Source: CAYPPG01 sp964412555 (GTDB taxonomy: Bacteria; Hinthialibacterota; Hinthialibacteria; Hinthialibacterales; Hinthialibacteraceae). Taken from it: 30,314 nt of DNA. A model generated the notes under the pieces. That model searched no databases. It was not told where the DNA came from and saw only the letters and a list, made by a program, of their open reading frames with translations. Location: assembly GCA_964412555.1 (NCBI GenBank), contig CAYPPG010000080.1:1-30314 (forward strand), written 5' to 3'. Shown here piece by piece: positions 9,302 to 18,494 of this stretch (its first letter is position 1; every line of letters begins with the position of its first letter). The position numbers and the translations under genes were made by a program.

Positions 9302-11398
9302 TTACTCGACAAAAAATCCGAGTGTTTCGGGCGGCGGCAATTCTTTTGTGCTTCGATACTCATCCCACGCTTGATTGATCGCCGCATGCATATTCCAAAA
9401 TCCTTCAATCTCCTTATCCCACAACACCATTGTTCCTTCGAGATTGTAGGAGGTATTCCCTCGCAACCACAAATCACGATACAACGATTTCAGATTGCCA
9501 GTCATGAAGATCAAATCGTAAATCCGGCATTTATTCGCTTTGGTCGACGCTCCCAACTGAATAGCGGCCAGCCAAATCTGTTTCGCATCGCCCGATTCTC
9601 TTGCGGCGTGATAAATCCGGCTCATTTCCGGTCCATACAATAATTTCAATCCTGCCAGATCGATGCGCTGCGCCGCGTATTGAATGTAATCGAGCAAATC
9701 TTTGTTGCGCAACGATTTTTCTCGGCTCCAATACAGTTTCTCCATCGCATTTTCCGCATGAATGCGCATCTCCTTTAATTTCGGCTCCCATTCCACGATT
9801 TTCTTCTGCACCGATTCTTCGAAAGGATTCAACCAATGCAGACGAATGGAACTGCGCGAATAGAGGGATTCGGCGATCCGTTGCGCCTCCAGTAGTTCAT
9901 GATAGGCTTTCAAAATCTCCCCGCTCTCATCGCGATGCAGCGCCCAGGCAAATCCCCGTTCGAAAGTCTCCAAATCCGGAGTCTCCGGCTGCCAACCGCT
10001 TGCCCCCCCATAGGCAAAACCATAATAGCAAAGGCTATGCAGTTCCTCACAAGTATCGATCCACACCGTATTCAAAATCCCATCGGTCCCATATTCCCTT
10101 CCCTTCTTCAAAAATTGATCGATCACTGGCCGCATTCCCTTGAAGTTAGGATAAATCTGCATCCAATTTCGAACTCCCGGACACACCACGAACGGCAATC
10201 CGGCTTTCGCAAACGGTTCTACCAACGGGCCGAAATCATCTTTCCGTTCGAAATAACTCCAGGTCATCATGCGCGTGTCTTTCGCAATCCGATCGATGGT
10301 TTCCGGATGATTCAACAAAATATCCCCCCACACTTCCGGAATCCGTCCAAAGGAACGAACAATCTTGTGAACATGATGCGCGTGATCCAAATAAATTTCC
10401 CCCGGCGGTTGATCAGGGAATCGCTCCCGGCTGCGTCCCGTTCCCAATTCATACGTTTCATCTCCCCCGACATGAATATGTTTTGCCGGAAATGTTTTTG
10501 CCAGGTATTTCACACAATCTTCGATGAATTCATCCACTCCATCTTGTCCTGGTGAAAGTTCTCCGCCATGTGGAATTTCCGCCAGGTCGGAATATTTTTC
10601 CATCCGCAAGACATTATGTAGATGTCCATGAAACTGCACGCATGGCACGACTTCCACATAATTCTCTTTCCCTACCTGTACGATTTCTTGCAGATCCTTC
10701 GGGGTATACCGGCCTCCCGGTTCCCCAACTAATGGCTGATTGGGATACTCGATGGTGTCTTCTGAGTAGAGATAATACCGGTTGATCTTCAATTCACCGA
10801 ACGTTCGAATAAACCGCTTCACCGTCTCCACATTCGGTTGTGTACCTTGGCTCGAATCGATCATGACTCCACGAAATCCCGACTCCGGCCAATCTACAAT
10901 CCGCACCGCTGGAACCATCAAAGTGTCATGCTCTCCATTGCGAACCAACTGCAAAAAAGTCTGAGCGGCATAAAAAATGCCCGCTCCAGAATTCCCGGCA
11001 AGCACAACTTCCTTTGGTGTCACCTGCAAGACATATCCTTCTTCCGTCTTCGGGTGCGTTTCCAAATCCATCGACTCCACTGCACCGGCAATCTGCTCAT
11101 CCTTCCCAAGTATGCCAAAAACAATTTTCCCCTTTTGTTGATCGCCGGCTGTTGTGAATTGAAATTCAGGCTCCGCAATCTCTCCGATCCTACGCGTCAA
11201 AAGTTTCGCCGCGTAGCAGTACGCTTCCGCCCCCGCATCAGGAGTTACGATCTGCGTTTGATTCGTAATCACAAACTCCCCTTCCAACCGCTCCATCACC
11301 CTCGGTTGCGGAAGTAACGGAAGCAGTTCCTGTGAAAAACAGGAAGGAGCCGAAAAACTCAAAGCAACGAAACAAATAACAATCAATCCGCAAAACAT
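9302..11398 (-). CDS. Exported beta-N-acetylhexosaminidase, GH20 family
   Basis: GH20 exo-hydrolases remove terminal GlcNAc or GalNAc by substrate-assisted catalysis. The protein has a signal peptide ending near CFSQ, then an alpha/beta GH20b-like domain with the typical GYVLQV...GIFYAAQTFLQL pattern, then the TIM barrel opening at FRGVMIDSSQG. The catalytic Asp-Glu pair is present in HVGGDE (D319-E320, counted from the upstream ATG at 11416). The start at 11398 is chosen because AGGAGA (11405-11410) lies 6 nt upstream of it and inside the longer frame, giving 698 residues. The long C-terminus after about residue 500 is helical and less typical; I cannot name it. The gene is divergent from the ADP-ribosylglycohydrolase gene. 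Confidence 0.9.
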   Translation of the reverse strand: MFCGLIVICFVALSFSAPSCFSQELLPLLPQPRVMERLEGEFVITNQTQIVTPDAGAEAYCYAAKLLTRRIGEIAEPEFQFTTAGDQQKGKIVFGILGKDEQIAGAVESMDLETHPKTEEGYVLQVTPKEVVLAGNSGAGIFYAAQTFLQLVRNGEHDTLMVPAVRIVDWPESGFRGVMIDSSQGTQPNVETVKRFIRTFGELKINRYYLYSEDTIEYPNQPLVGEPGGRYTPKDLQEIVQVGKENYVEVVPCVQFHGHLHNVLRMEKYSDLAEIPHGGELSPGQDGVDEFIEDCVKYLAKTFPAKHIHVGGDETYELGTGRSRERFPDQPPGEIYLDHAHHVHKIVRSFGRIPEVWGDILLNHPETIDRIAKDTRMMTWSYFERKDDFGPLVEPFAKAGLPFVVCPGVRNWMQIYPNFKGMRPVIDQFLKKGREYGTDGILNTVWIDTCEELHSLCYYGFAYGGASGWQPETPDLETFERGFAWALHRDESGEILKAYHELLEAQRIAESLYSRSSIRLHWLNPFEESVQKKIVEWEPKLKEMRIHAENAMEKLYWSREKSLRNKDLLDYIQYAAQRIDLAGLKLLYGPEMSRIYHAARESGDAKQIWLAAIQLGASTKANKCRIYDLIFMTGNLKSLYRDLWLRGNTSYNLEGTMVLWDKEIEGFWNMHAAINQAWDEYRSTKELPPPETLGFFVE

Positions 11399-11439
11399 AT
11401 TGAATCTCCTTATCATCAGATGGACACAAAATAGTGTGA

Positions 11440-11468
11440 ATTATCATAATACAATTACGCAGAATCAA
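11440..11468 (-). promoter_or_regulatory. Candidate sigma-70 promoter for the GH20 gene
   Basis: Read on the minus strand, -35 TTGATT (11463-11468), 17-nt spacer, -10 GATAAT (11440-11445). A 10-bp perfect palindrome AGCTTAAGCT (11471-11480) lies just upstream and could bind a regulator shared with the divergent gene. Confidence 0.45.
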
Positions 11469-11546
11469 ATAGCTTAAGCTTCTTGTATTCCCTACCATTC
11501 CCCATCATACTATTTTCACAACTTGATATACCAATAGAGGTGCAAA

Positions 11547-13244
11547 ATGCGTAGACTCACTTTTTATCTTACTGCCATAAGTGTTTTACTCAGTATGGTT
11601 GTTCTTACTCTCCCCGCAGAAGAAAAGGTCCGCCGTCTCCCTGTAAAAGAATACATCGACAAAATGAAAGCCGGCTGGATCGGTCAAATGGCCGGTGTCG
11701 GCTGGGGTGGCCCTACAGAATTTCGATGGAAAGGCGAAATTATCCCGGAAGACAAAATGCCGGAATGGAAGCCGGAAATGGTCAATCAGTTCCACCAAGA
11801 CGATATTTATGTCGAAATGACCTTCATGCGCTCTCTGGAACTCTACGGACTCGATGTATCCATCCGACAGGCGGGAATCGATTTCGCCAACAGCGGCTAT
11901 CCCCTTTGGCACGCCAACCGCGCCGGCCGCGATAACCTGCGCGCCGGTATCGCCCCACCGGACTCCGGACATCCCGAATTCAATAAACATGCTGACGACA
12001 TCGACTATCAGATCGAAGCCGATTATTCCGGCCTCATCGCCCCCGGCCTTCCCAATGTTACCATTGAACTCGGTGAAACCTTCGGACGTCTCATGAACTA
12101 CGGCGACGGCCTATACGGCGGCCAGTTCGTCGGAGGTATGTATGCCGAAGCGTTCTTCGAAAGCGATCCGCTCAAAATCGTGGAAGCCGGTCTCCAATGC
12201 ATTCCGGCAAAAAGCCAGTACGCCGAAACGATCCGCGATGTCATACAATGGTACAAAGACGATCCGGACAATTGGAAAAAGACCTGGGAAAAAATCAACA
12301 AGAAATACCATCTCAATCCCGATTACCGCCGTTTTTCCTGCACCGGCCCGAATGCTGATTTCAACATCGATGCCAAAATCAACGGCGCTTATATCGTCAT
12401 GGGTCTTCTCTACGGCAAAGGGGATCCCGACCAGACCATTATTATCTCCACCCGCTGTGGCCAAGACTCGGATTGCAATCCCTCTAATGCGGGTGGCGTA
12501 CTTTTCACCACCATCGGATTCTCGAATCTACCGGATCGTTTCGTCTCTGCCTTGGATGAAGACAACCATTTCACCCACACGGCATACAACTTTGCAAAAT
12601 TGATCGACGTCAGCGAAAGACTGGTAAAACAAGCCGTCAAACAAGCAGGCGGCCGAATCGAAAAAAATGAAAACGGTGAGGAAATGTTTGTTATACCTGT
12701 CCTCGAACCCAAACCGTCCGAGTTCGAACAATGCTGGGAACCCGGCCCCATCGCAAACAGCCGTTTCACGGAAGATGAAATGGAACAAATCACCGCCGGT
12801 GATATTTCCAAGAATTTATCTGATGCATTGGAAAAATTCGCACCTGGCTGGTCGATGAAACAATGCGGCGAGGATATGGATCCCGGCTTACGCGAAGAAT
12901 ATGGCGGGAAAAAATATGTTTTTCTTACCCACCCCTTAAATCAACAAACCGCTTGTATCCTCAGCAAGACAATCGAGATCCCCACCGACCAAAAAACAAC
13001 ACTGCTTCTTACGGTCGGCCATCATCCGCAGGGGGATTGGACTCTGATCGTGAAAGCCAACGGTAAGGAACTGCTTTCGAAACTCATCGGTCCCAAAATA
13101 GCCGAAGACGGGTGGACGGTAGTGCAAGTCGATTTATCTAAATTTGCGGGCAGGAAAGTGAAAATTGAGTTGCTGAATCAAGCCAACGGGTGGTCCTATG
13201 AGGCGGGGTATTGGGATGAGATCAAAATCTTAGGAGAGCAATAA
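11547..13244 (+). CDS. Exported ADP-ribosylglycohydrolase-fold protein with C-terminal beta domain
   Basis: 565 residues. The signal peptide ends around TLPA (residue 24). The ADP-ribosylglycohydrolase (DraG/ARH) fold spans about 33-370, with two acidic clusters expected to hold the dinuclear metal site: QDD (84-86) and GQDSDCNPSNAGG (305-317, D307 and D309). From about residue 430 a beta-rich module ends in VKIELLNQANGWSYEAGYWDEI, resembling a carbohydrate-binding or discoidin-like domain. Classical DraG enzymes remove ADP-ribose from proteins in the cytoplasm. Export, the extra module and the neighbouring GH20 and GH78 genes instead suggest a glycoside-type substrate; that is inference. SD AGAGGTG (11536-11542) supports the start. 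Confidence 0.82.
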   Translation: MRRLTFYLTAISVLLSMVVLTLPAEEKVRRLPVKEYIDKMKAGWIGQMAGVGWGGPTEFRWKGEIIPEDKMPEWKPEMVNQFHQDDIYVEMTFMRSLELYGLDVSIRQAGIDFANSGYPLWHANRAGRDNLRAGIAPPDSGHPEFNKHADDIDYQIEADYSGLIAPGLPNVTIELGETFGRLMNYGDGLYGGQFVGGMYAEAFFESDPLKIVEAGLQCIPAKSQYAETIRDVIQWYKDDPDNWKKTWEKINKKYHLNPDYRRFSCTGPNADFNIDAKINGAYIVMGLLYGKGDPDQTIIISTRCGQDSDCNPSNAGGVLFTTIGFSNLPDRFVSALDEDNHFTHTAYNFAKLIDVSERLVKQAVKQAGGRIEKNENGEEMFVIPVLEPKPSEFEQCWEPGPIANSRFTEDEMEQITAGDISKNLSDALEKFAPGWSMKQCGEDMDPGLREEYGGKKYVFLTHPLNQQTACILSKTIEIPTDQKTTLLLTVGHHPQGDWTLIVKANGKELLSKLIGPKIAEDGWTVVQVDLSKFAGRKVKIELLNQANGWSYEAGYWDEIKILGEQ

Positions 13245-13245
13245 A

Positions 13246-13275
13246 AAGGGCAGGCGTAACGCCTGCCCTTACTTT
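13246..13275. terminator. Strong hairpin between convergent genes, REP-like
   Basis: AAGGGCAGGCG (13246-13256) and CGCCTGCCCTT (13260-13270) form a perfect 11-bp GC-rich stem with loop TAA. It begins right after the stop codon of the 11547 gene and faces the end of the 13295 gene, so it probably ends both transcripts. The T-tract is weak. Read on the minus strand its core contains CAGGCGTTAC, also found at 29154-29163, so it may be a dispersed palindrome reused as a terminator. Confidence 0.7.
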
Positions 13276-13294
13276 CAATAAAAAAGAATTTACC

Positions 13295-14590
13295 TCACAC
13301 AATCTCCGGCACCACAAACGGTTCCCGGTAATCCCGCTTGATATACTTGTTCGCTTCATCATTGCGAATGAACCGCTCTTCACGCGGATCGAACTCCAGC
13401 GTATCCCCCGTCAGATAGGCAATATTCCCCAAATGGGCTATGGAAGAGGAGAGATGGATCGTCTCCACCGGGCCGTTCTGATCCGACATATTTCGGCTGC
13501 GGACCGCTTTATGGAAATTCGCAAAATGGTTTCCGCCTTCACTTCGCTTCGGACCCGGCTTGCTATCTCTACCCAAATAGGTTTCGAACGTACTATATCC
13601 TTTGATCACCATATAGCCTTCCGAACCATAAAAGATGTTTCCAACCGTTGCGCCGCCTTCGGCATTGGTTCGCCAGGGGCGAGTCTCGAACTGGATCATC
13701 TTGTTTTCGCGGGTAAATTTGTAATTTGTCGACAGCCATTCCGGGGTTTCCTTATCGTCATCCCACAGGAATTTACCGCCCATTGCACAAACGGTGTCGG
13801 GAAGTTTTTCCATCCCGAGACCCCACATACACATGTCGGTTTCGTGGACGCCTTGATTCCCTACATCGCCGTTTCCGAACTCCCACATCCAATGCCAATT
13901 GTAATGGACAATGTTTTCCGTATATGGCTGCCACTGCGCCGGTCCGAGCCACAGATTGTAATCAAGATGCTCCGGCACCCACTTCGGCGGTTTTTGTCCA
14001 ATCGAACCGCGTGTCCGGAAACAGAGTCCTCGCGCGAGATACACATCCCCGATCACTCCTTCTCTTAGCAATTGAACCGCTTCCTGTAGAGCGGGAGAAC
14101 TGCGCAGCTGAACACCATGCTGCACGATTCGCTGAAATTTGTACGCAGCCTCGATGACCTGACGGCCTTCGAATACATTGTGTGTACCCGGTTTTTCTAC
14201 ATACACATCTTTCCCCGCTTGGCAGGCCCATACGGTTGCCAGCGCATGCCAGTGATTCGGTGTCGCGATACTTACCGCGTCGATTTCCGGATTCGCATAC
14301 ACATCCCGTAAATCGACATACGTCTTGACTTCTCTGTCGTATTTCTTCCGAAATTCTCCCGCTCGATCGGACAGCACTCTTCGATCCGGATCGCAAATGG
14401 CGGCCACTTCGACATTCTCCGCTTCCTGATGCGCCTGAATATGGCTTCTCCCGCGTCCATGCACACCGAGAACGGCCACTCGAATCCGATCATTCGCACC
14501 CGCCCAGGATTTCGAAGTCCCGATCAACTGGCCGGCGGCAATCGTCGCAGCGGTACCTTTGACAAATGTTCTACGAGTTACGTCACTCAT
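13295..14590 (-). CDS. Tat-exported Gfo/Idh/MocA-family oxidoreductase
   Basis: 431 residues. The Tat motif TRRTFVKG (RR at 6-7) is followed by a hydrophobic AATIAAGQLIG stretch, so the protein is probably folded with NAD(P) before export. The Rossmann fold starts at IRVAVLGVHGRGRSH (GxxGxG at 42-47), and the conserved sugar-dehydrogenase EKP is at 132-134 (VEKPGTHN). The C-terminal half matches the GFO_IDH_MocA C-domain. Such exported members are frequent in Planctomycetota and related phyla; some Gfo/Idh/MocA proteins act as glycosidases through oxidised intermediates. The substrate is unknown. SD GAGGAGGA and AAGGA lie at 14596-14608. It lies 109 nt downstream of the GH78 gene on the same strand and may be co-transcribed. 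Confidence 0.9.
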   Translation of the reverse strand: MSDVTRRTFVKGTAATIAAGQLIGTSKSWAGANDRIRVAVLGVHGRGRSHIQAHQEAENVEVAAICDPDRRVLSDRAGEFRKKYDREVKTYVDLRDVYANPEIDAVSIATPNHWHALATVWACQAGKDVYVEKPGTHNVFEGRQVIEAAYKFQRIVQHGVQLRSSPALQEAVQLLREGVIGDVYLARGLCFRTRGSIGQKPPKWVPEHLDYNLWLGPAQWQPYTENIVHYNWHWMWEFGNGDVGNQGVHETDMCMWGLGMEKLPDTVCAMGGKFLWDDDKETPEWLSTNYKFTRENKMIQFETRPWRTNAEGGATVGNIFYGSEGYMVIKGYSTFETYLGRDSKPGPKRSEGGNHFANFHKAVRSRNMSDQNGPVETIHLSSSIAHLGNIAYLTGDTLEFDPREERFIRNDEANKYIKRDYREPFVVPEIV

Positions 14591-14606
14591 ACTGTTCCTT
14601 TCCTCC

Positions 14607-14634
14607 TCTATAGGGTTTGATGGTATTCTGTCAA
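14607..14634 (-). promoter_or_regulatory. Candidate promoter just ahead of the Tat oxidoreductase gene
   Basis: On the minus strand -35 TTGACA (14629-14634), 16-nt spacer, -10 TATAGA (14607-14612). The -10 abuts the SD, so a transcript would have only a very short leader keeping the AAGGA at 14596-14600. It would allow expression apart from the GH78 gene. Confidence 0.35.
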
Positions 14635-14699
14635 GAATATTTTCTTCATTATAGACGGGAAAGTCTATTTTTTATATTGCCGTATCCATGGAAAGATTT

Positions 14700-17525
14700 T
14701 CAATAGTGGTATGCTGTGCAAAAATGGTAGGTGTCTGCTTGCACATCGCAGACATAAAATCCATTCTCTTTCTTGACCTCATTCCGGATTTCTCCCTGAA
14801 TCACTTCTAGGGTTTCATCCTCTGTAACGGGAACATATACAGTCGCTGTTGTCCCTGGTGGAACGGTACAACAAAGCGTCAACCGTTCCTCTTGGATATC
14901 CCATGCAACCTCGATGGGGCCATACAACGTCTCCACCCTCCCCTTTGCATAAGTCAACTTTCCACCGGGACGCGGCTGGATGACAAAATGCCGGTATGCA
15001 GGTTTTACCGGTTGGATTCCCAGAATTGTGCGAACCATCCACTCTCCCACTGCTCCAAGCGCGTAATGATTGAACGAATTCATCCCCGGATTCTGAAATC
15101 CGCGGCCTTCAACCCATCCGTCCCATCGCTCCCAAATCGTCGTCGCTCCCTGATCGATCATATACAACCAAGAAGGAACCGACCGATTCAGCAGCAAGTC
15201 ATACGCGACATCGGTATATCCATTGTTCGTCAATTCCAACATCATCCGGTTCGTCCCTTGAATTCCCGTCGAGACCGATCTGTTATATTCACCGATTTTC
15301 CGCAACAAATGCCGAACCGCCGCATCCCGCAATCCTTCCGGCAGCAAATCGAAATGAAGCGCCAGCGCATAAATCGTTTGCGTATCTCCCTCGATCCGCC
15401 CATCCGGCTGCACATAATGATAATTGAACGCCGCCTTGATTTCTTTTGCCAAATCGGAATATCGTCTTTGATCGTGTTCCCGTCCAAGAACTTTCGCCAT
15501 CTTCGCCACCAGCTCTGTTGAATAAGCCCAAAACGCCGTGGCAAAAATCTCTTTCGGTGTATTTGCCCCTTCCTTCGGCCAATTCTCGAGAATCAACCAA
15601 TCGCCGTTCAACCAATCCCCGTAATCATTACCCCGCGAATGTTGCCAAATCCGCTCCGGATTTTGATCCTGTAGGTACTCGATCCACCGTGTGGCCGCTT
15701 CAAAATGTCTCTCCAGAATCCGCCGATCTCCATAATTTTCATATATCCTCCATGGAATGATCACTCCCGCGTCAGCCCAAGCAGGCGCCCCTAAAAAGCT
15801 CTCTTTGTCTTTTACCGGATTCGGAGAAAAATCAGAAAACCGTCCGTCATCCGCCTGCGCATCCCGGATATCCTGACACCATTTTGTATAAAAAGGCGCC
15901 ATGTTCATCAGGAAACAAACCGCTTGAGAAAAGAGCTGCGCATCCCCCATCCATCCCAACCGCTCATCCCGTTGCGGACAATCCGTCGGAGTCGAATGCA
16001 AATTTCCACGCAGCGTCCACAAAATATTCTCCATCAATTGATTCAAATCAGCATTGGAACATGCAAAGGTTCCGCCAATCGGGGCATCGGAATGAAAGAC
16101 ATATGCCTGCAAGTCCTCAAGCCGCGGCCGGTACGGCAAGCCACTCACTTCAACATAACGAAAACCTTGATAAGTAAAATGCGGTTCGTAAAACTCCCCT
16201 TCACTTCCGCTACAGATATAGGTGTTTTTCTGATATTCCTTCACCGGATCGTTCGGTTTATTGCCCCGTAAATTTTCCCAATAGACAGTGCCATTGGAAT
16301 TCAGCGCTTCTCCATGACGCAGTTCAATGGTTTGCCCTGTACTTCCCCGTATTTGAAAGCGGCACCAGCCCACCATATTTTGACCGATATCATAAACAAA
16401 TGTTCCTGGCTTCGGTTCGGATATAGCAACCGGCTTCAGTTCCTGTGTAATACGAATCGGTTCATTGGCTTGTGCAGTCAGCGTTGCCTCGACTGCTGGC
16501 AATCGAACAACAGGAATCCATGTCTGATCGTTAAAATTCGTGGTATCCCATCCAGGCATCTCCATGCGTGCGTCATAGGTCTCTCCCCGAATGAGATCTG
16601 ATCCTCGGATCGGGCCTGCAATAGTTCCTTTCCAGAATTCATCACTAATGATCGTTTTCTTGCTCCCATCCGCAAACTCGATTTCCATCTGCAACAAGAA
16701 ACCCAACTGCGAACCATATTGACGTGTCCCAACGAGACCAACCAGTCCCGCATACCATCCTTCCCCCAAAATCGCTCCAATCGCATTATTCCCTGAATGC
16801 AATTGATGAGTCACATCATATGTTTGATACTGAATTCTCTGATGATAATCCGTCCATTCCGGCGCGAGGATACGATTCCCCACTTTTTGCCCGTTCAAAT
16901 GCAGTTCGTATAATCCCAACGCTGTTGTATAAATCGTAGCGCGGATCGGTTTATCACGTAATGTAAAAACATGCCGCAGCATCGGCGAAGGGCTTGGTGG
17001 TGTAAATATTGTCTGTGTTTTTCCCGTTTGTTCATCGACAACGCGAACCTGATTCTCCGGCAAGTCACGTGGATAGCCGATCCACCTCGCCTTCCAATCT
17101 TCTGGCGCCAATAAGCCCATTTGCCAATAAGCCACGGGGCTATAGTTTGATTCCCTTCCGTTTCCATCCCAAACTTTCACTTTCCAATAATACCGTTCGC
17201 CAGAATGCAATGGCATGCCCGCATATTCGACATGGATCGACTGATCGCTCTCAACTTTTCCACTGTCCCATACCTCAGCATTCTCCTCATTCAAAAGGTT
17301 TACATCCGATGTCACAAGAAGCCGATATGCCGTTTGGCGTTTCACACCTTTCGGAAGCCACCAAGACAATCGCGGATGAAGCTCCTCGATCCCCAACGGA
17401 TTTGTCCTATATTCACAAAGGAGATAATGTGGACTCACCTCATGATCTCCTTCTACACACAAACCACCATTCGAAGATATGCAAAAAACAATAAAACTGA
17501 ATAGAAATAACGTATCACGTAACAT
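14700..17525 (-). CDS. Exported alpha-L-rhamnosidase, GH78 family
   Basis: 941 residues, the usual GH78 size. The signal peptide ends near GGLC. The beta-sandwich N-domains begin with CEYRTNPLGIEELHPRLSW and the (alpha/alpha)6 catalytic barrel spans about 470-840. The family motif DCPQRDERLGWMGD holds the expected general acid E521 and the conserved D528. The second catalytic Glu is expected at E799 in ATTIWERWDG. The enzyme releases terminal alpha-L-rhamnose from pectin-type or exopolysaccharide glycans or glycosides. SD TAGGAGAC at 17531-17538 supports the start. It is divergent from a GntR regulator, which suggests local control. Confidence 0.95.
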   Translation of the reverse strand: MLRDTLFLFSFIVFCISSNGGLCVEGDHEVSPHYLLCEYRTNPLGIEELHPRLSWWLPKGVKRQTAYRLLVTSDVNLLNEENAEVWDSGKVESDQSIHVEYAGMPLHSGERYYWKVKVWDGNGRESNYSPVAYWQMGLLAPEDWKARWIGYPRDLPENQVRVVDEQTGKTQTIFTPPSPSPMLRHVFTLRDKPIRATIYTTALGLYELHLNGQKVGNRILAPEWTDYHQRIQYQTYDVTHQLHSGNNAIGAILGEGWYAGLVGLVGTRQYGSQLGFLLQMEIEFADGSKKTIISDEFWKGTIAGPIRGSDLIRGETYDARMEMPGWDTTNFNDQTWIPVVRLPAVEATLTAQANEPIRITQELKPVAISEPKPGTFVYDIGQNMVGWCRFQIRGSTGQTIELRHGEALNSNGTVYWENLRGNKPNDPVKEYQKNTYICSGSEGEFYEPHFTYQGFRYVEVSGLPYRPRLEDLQAYVFHSDAPIGGTFACSNADLNQLMENILWTLRGNLHSTPTDCPQRDERLGWMGDAQLFSQAVCFLMNMAPFYTKWCQDIRDAQADDGRFSDFSPNPVKDKESFLGAPAWADAGVIIPWRIYENYGDRRILERHFEAATRWIEYLQDQNPERIWQHSRGNDYGDWLNGDWLILENWPKEGANTPKEIFATAFWAYSTELVAKMAKVLGREHDQRRYSDLAKEIKAAFNYHYVQPDGRIEGDTQTIYALALHFDLLPEGLRDAAVRHLLRKIGEYNRSVSTGIQGTNRMMLELTNNGYTDVAYDLLLNRSVPSWLYMIDQGATTIWERWDGWVEGRGFQNPGMNSFNHYALGAVGEWMVRTILGIQPVKPAYRHFVIQPRPGGKLTYAKGRVETLYGPIEVAWDIQEERLTLCCTVPPGTTATVYVPVTEDETLEVIQGEIRNEVKKENGFYVCDVQADTYHFCTAYHY

Positions 17526-17540
17526 CGTTTGTCTCCTATC

Positions 17541-17573
17541 GGATATCCAACTGGCTCATGGATATCTATTATA
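17541..17573 (-). promoter_or_regulatory. Probable -10 element and repeated operator of the GH78 gene
   Basis: A perfect -10 TATAAT lies on the minus strand at 17568-17573, with no good -35. Directly downstream are two GGATATC-type sites: GGATATCT on the plus strand at 17560-17567, at the expected start of transcription, and the perfect palindrome GGATATCC at 17541-17548. They are 19 bp apart, about two helical turns. A repressor bound there would block the GH78 promoter. The GntR product is the obvious candidate, by inference. Confidence 0.35.
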
Positions 17574-17675
17574 GTCGAAAAGTTTTTCATTTTGGAGCGA
17601 AATACCTTGAAAAAATTTTGCATTTCGATTATTTGTACTCAATATTCTTCATTTTTTATTCCAGGAAAGCGCAAC

Positions 17676-18398
17676 ATGATGAATACTCCGAAACAAACAG
17701 AGAAGAATCACCGGCGCTCTGACGAAGCCCTTCGTCACATCACCGCCCTCATTTTCGAGGGGCATCTTTCACCAGGTTCCCGCCTGCCTTCCGAACGCGA
17801 ACTCTCTGAAACTTTAGGGATCAGCCGAACCACCTTGCGTGACGCACTGAATCGGCTGGAAGCGCGCGGCTTCATCGAACGCCGTTCCAAAAGCGGAAAC
17901 TATGTGTGCACCGCTATCCCTCAATCCTTGCGCGACCCGATCGAGAACATCATCGAAGCCAATGTTGTCACTATCGGCGAAGTGATCGAAATCCGAAAAA
18001 TACTAGAAATATGGGCAGCGGAAAAAGCGGCACGCCTGGCCACCCAAGAATCCTTACAAGCACTCAATAACTGTGTGAAAACCATGAAACGTAATTCCGC
18101 ATTCCGCACCCCGGCACAATTCACCCGTTACAGCGAAGCCGACTTGAAATTCCACCAAATCATTACCGAAATGACACAAAACTCCATCTACGTCCACCTT
18201 TTTCATTTCTTCACGAATCTAATCAGCGGTTCCATCTCCCTCAGCCAACAGATGTTTCCCTGCAATTTCGCTGAACAAAACCTTGAAGTGCACAAGCGCA
18301 TCTACCAAGCGATCAAAGACCGCAACACCGACTTGGCCAAACAAACCATGCGGGAACATTTTAACTTTGTAGAAAAACATGTGAATCCCAAAAAATGA
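17676..18398 (+). CDS. GntR-family transcriptional regulator, FadR subfamily (FCD domain)
   Basis: 240 residues. The N-terminal winged helix-turn-helix (about 15-80) shows the GntR signature SRLPSERELSETLGISRTTL and ALNRLEARGFI. The C-terminal all-helical FCD effector domain (about 95-235) has the usual metal or carboxylate ligands D156, H160, H206 and H228, seen in DLKFH, EVHKRI and MREHF. FCD regulators bind small organic acids or sugar derivatives. The frame is open from 17529, but AGGAAAG at 17663-17669 sits 6 nt before the ATG at 17676, and the extra N-terminal residues look non-coding. It is divergent from the GH78 gene across 150 nt and is likely its regulator. Confidence 0.9.
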   Translation: MMNTPKQTEKNHRRSDEALRHITALIFEGHLSPGSRLPSERELSETLGISRTTLRDALNRLEARGFIERRSKSGNYVCTAIPQSLRDPIENIIEANVVTIGEVIEIRKILEIWAAEKAARLATQESLQALNNCVKTMKRNSAFRTPAQFTRYSEADLKFHQIITEMTQNSIYVHLFHFFTNLISGSISLSQQMFPCNFAEQNLEVHKRIYQAIKDRNTDLAKQTMREHFNFVEKHVNPKK

Positions 18399-18494
18399 AT
18401 AAACGGTAATTTCTTTACTATTGTGATACTTTGCCCTTCCATTTGTGCTAAACTTTTTAGAAAGTACGATCAATCCATTAGTGGAGTTTTAATT

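Noticed and set aside
14651..14673. ATAGAC-GGGAAA-GTCTAT followed by T-tract on the plus strand
   Set aside because: It looks like an intrinsic terminator, but both flanking genes are on the minus strand and no plus-strand transcript is expected.
17529..17675. Longer N-terminus for the GntR regulator
   Set aside because: The extra residues lack family similarity, the stretch contains the GH78 promoter and operator candidates, and the SD is at 17663-17669.
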